From JANNRW01 sp031401815 (GTDB lineage: Bacteria; Desulfobacterota; Desulfuromonadia; Geobacterales; DSM-12255), in assembly GCA_031401815.1 (NCBI GenBank), contig JANNRW010000433.1, positions 1-12,788 of the forward strand: a stretch of 12,788 nucleotides of DNA. Direction: 5' to 3'. The position numbers were made by a program, and so were the translations under genes. Under the pieces are notes generated by a model. The model was given only the letters and a program-made list of their open reading frames with translations, was not told the origin of the DNA and searched no databases. Below, one piece after another: positions 11,919-12,788 of the stretch. Position 1 is the first letter of the stretch. Every line of letters starts with the position of its first letter.

Positions 11919-12788
11919 ATGAGTCTGTTTATTAAAGGTGGCAGGGTAATTGATCCGAGCCAGGGGCTGGATGAGGTGATGGATGTTCTGGTGGAGAACG
12001 GGCTTGTGAAAAAGCTTGGCAAGGGGCTGGCTCAACCGGATGGTGCAGAGCTGATTGATGCAGGCGGCAAGTACGTAGTTCCCGGGCTGATTGACATGCA
12101 TGTACATCTGCGTGATCCAGGTCTTGAGTACAAGGAGGATATCATTACAGGGACAAGGGCTGCAGCTGCTGGCGGTTTTACATCGATTTGCTGTATGCCG
12201 AATACAAAGCCGGTGATTGATAACAAGGCTATTGCCAGCTATATCATCAACAAGGCCAGATCCGCAGGCTTCTGTAATGTATTCCCGATAGGATCCATAA
12301 CATACGGAATGAGTGGCGAGCGGATGGCAGAGATGGGAGAGTTAAAGGAGTCTGGTTGCGTTGCTGTTTCAGATGATGGCAAACCGGTTGCCAGTGCAGA
12401 GCTCATGCGCCGCTCTCTTCAGTATGCCAACGGGATCGGGATCATGGTTATCTCCCATGCCGAAGAGCTGTCACTTGTTGGTGAAGGGGTTATGAACGAA
12501 GGTTTTACATCTACTGAAATTGGTCTCAAGGGGATTCCAAGGGTTGCAGAAGATATTGCAACTGCGCGGGATATCATGCTGGCCGAGTATACCTCAACAC
12601 CGGTTCATATTGCACATGTCTCCACCAGGGGGTCGGTTCGAATTATCCGGGATGCAAAAGCGCGAGGGGTAAAGGTGACATGCGAGACTGCGCCACACTA
12701 TTTCACCCTTACTGACGATGCTGTGCGCGGTTACAATACAAACGCCAAGATGAATCCGCCACTGCGCGAAGCAGAAGATGTAGCCTCT
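11919..12788 (+). CDS. pyrC: Dihydroorotase (class I), 3' truncated by window edge
   Basis: The enzyme cyclises N-carbamoyl-L-aspartate to dihydroorotate, following PyrB. The frame is open for 290 codons and runs off the window. The full family length is about 425. The ATG at 11919 has GAGGT at 11908-11912. The N-terminal beta domain (IKGGRVIDPSQGL) leads into the amidohydrolase metal motif HVHLRDPG (61-68). CCMPNTKP (91-98), SDDGKPV (151-157), ISHAEE (178-183, a metal His), VHIAHVSTRG (229-238, a metal His), CETAPHY (255-261) and NAKMNPPLR (275-283) follow. The HxHLRDPG motif places it in the long class I group. The last metal Asp (DHAPH region) would lie just past the edge. It is co-transcribed with pyrR and pyrB if transcription crosses the spacer. 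Confidence 0.96.
   Translation, partial: MSLFIKGGRVIDPSQGLDEVMDVLVENGLVKKLGKGLAQPDGAELIDAGGKYVVPGLIDMHVHLRDPGLEYKEDIITGTRAAAAGGFTSICCMPNTKPVIDNKAIASYIINKARSAGFCNVFPIGSITYGMSGERMAEMGELKESGCVAVSDDGKPVASAELMRRSLQYANGIGIMVISHAEELSLVGEGVMNEGFTSTEIGLKGIPRVAEDIATARDIMLAEYTSTPVHIAHVSTRGSVRIIRDAKARGVKVTCETAPHYFTLTDDAVRGYNTNAKMNPPLREAEDVAS

Overview
This looks like a chromosomal segment from a Desulfuromonadia/Geobacter-type bacterium (formerly Deltaproteobacteria). That assignment is an inference. It rests on the gene set xseA-xseB-ispA-dxs followed by a KamA-family radical SAM gene, on a pyrR-pyrB-pyrC cluster, and on the flavour of the intergenic repeats. No 16S or other diagnostic marker is present. 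Base composition looks close to 50% GC in the housekeeping genes and clearly more AT-rich in the small DUF4160/DUF2442 pair.

Layout. Positions 1-893 are accessory debris: the 3' part of an IS200-like (REP-associated) tyrosine transposase, a perfect 40-bp tandem duplication, and a decayed remnant of an ISL3-like transposase C-terminus. A compact type II toxin-antitoxin pair with a TTGA overlap follows (894-1525). Convergent with it on the minus strand is a YeeZ-like atypical SDR/epimerase (1552-2433). A divergent regulatory gap with a perfect 8-bp inverted repeat separates it from a long plus-strand operon.

The operon (2548-10043) reads xseA - [heptamer inverted-repeat element] - xseB - DUF4160 - DUF2442 - ispA - dxs - TPR/peptidase-MA protein - KamA/EpmB-type radical SAM enzyme. 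From DUF4160 onward most junctions overlap by 4 bp or are a few bases apart, so one transcript with translational coupling is likely. Exonuclease VII is encoded by xseA and xseB. IspA and Dxs supply isoprenoid precursors and farnesyl diphosphate. The DUF4160/DUF2442 pair looks like a toxin-antitoxin-like cassette inserted between xseB and ispA.

From about 10087 to the right edge is the pyrimidine operon pyrR-pyrB-pyrC (pyrC is cut by the window end). Its leader is unusually legible: a sigma70-type promoter, a PyrR-binding hairpin matching the Gram-positive consensus at 13 of 14 positions, a competing antiterminator pairing, and a 12-bp intrinsic terminator with a T-run before pyrR. This implies UMP/PyrR-controlled transcription attenuation.

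Two operon spacers, before xseB and before pyrC, carry inverted arms built from very short tandem units (7 bp and 6 bp respectively). These are the least explained structures here. I found no CRISPR array, rRNA or tRNA, and no clearly novel multi-gene system. The strongest items are the pyr attenuator, the two short-unit inverted-repeat elements, and the toxin-antitoxin-like pair embedded in the isoprenoid operon.
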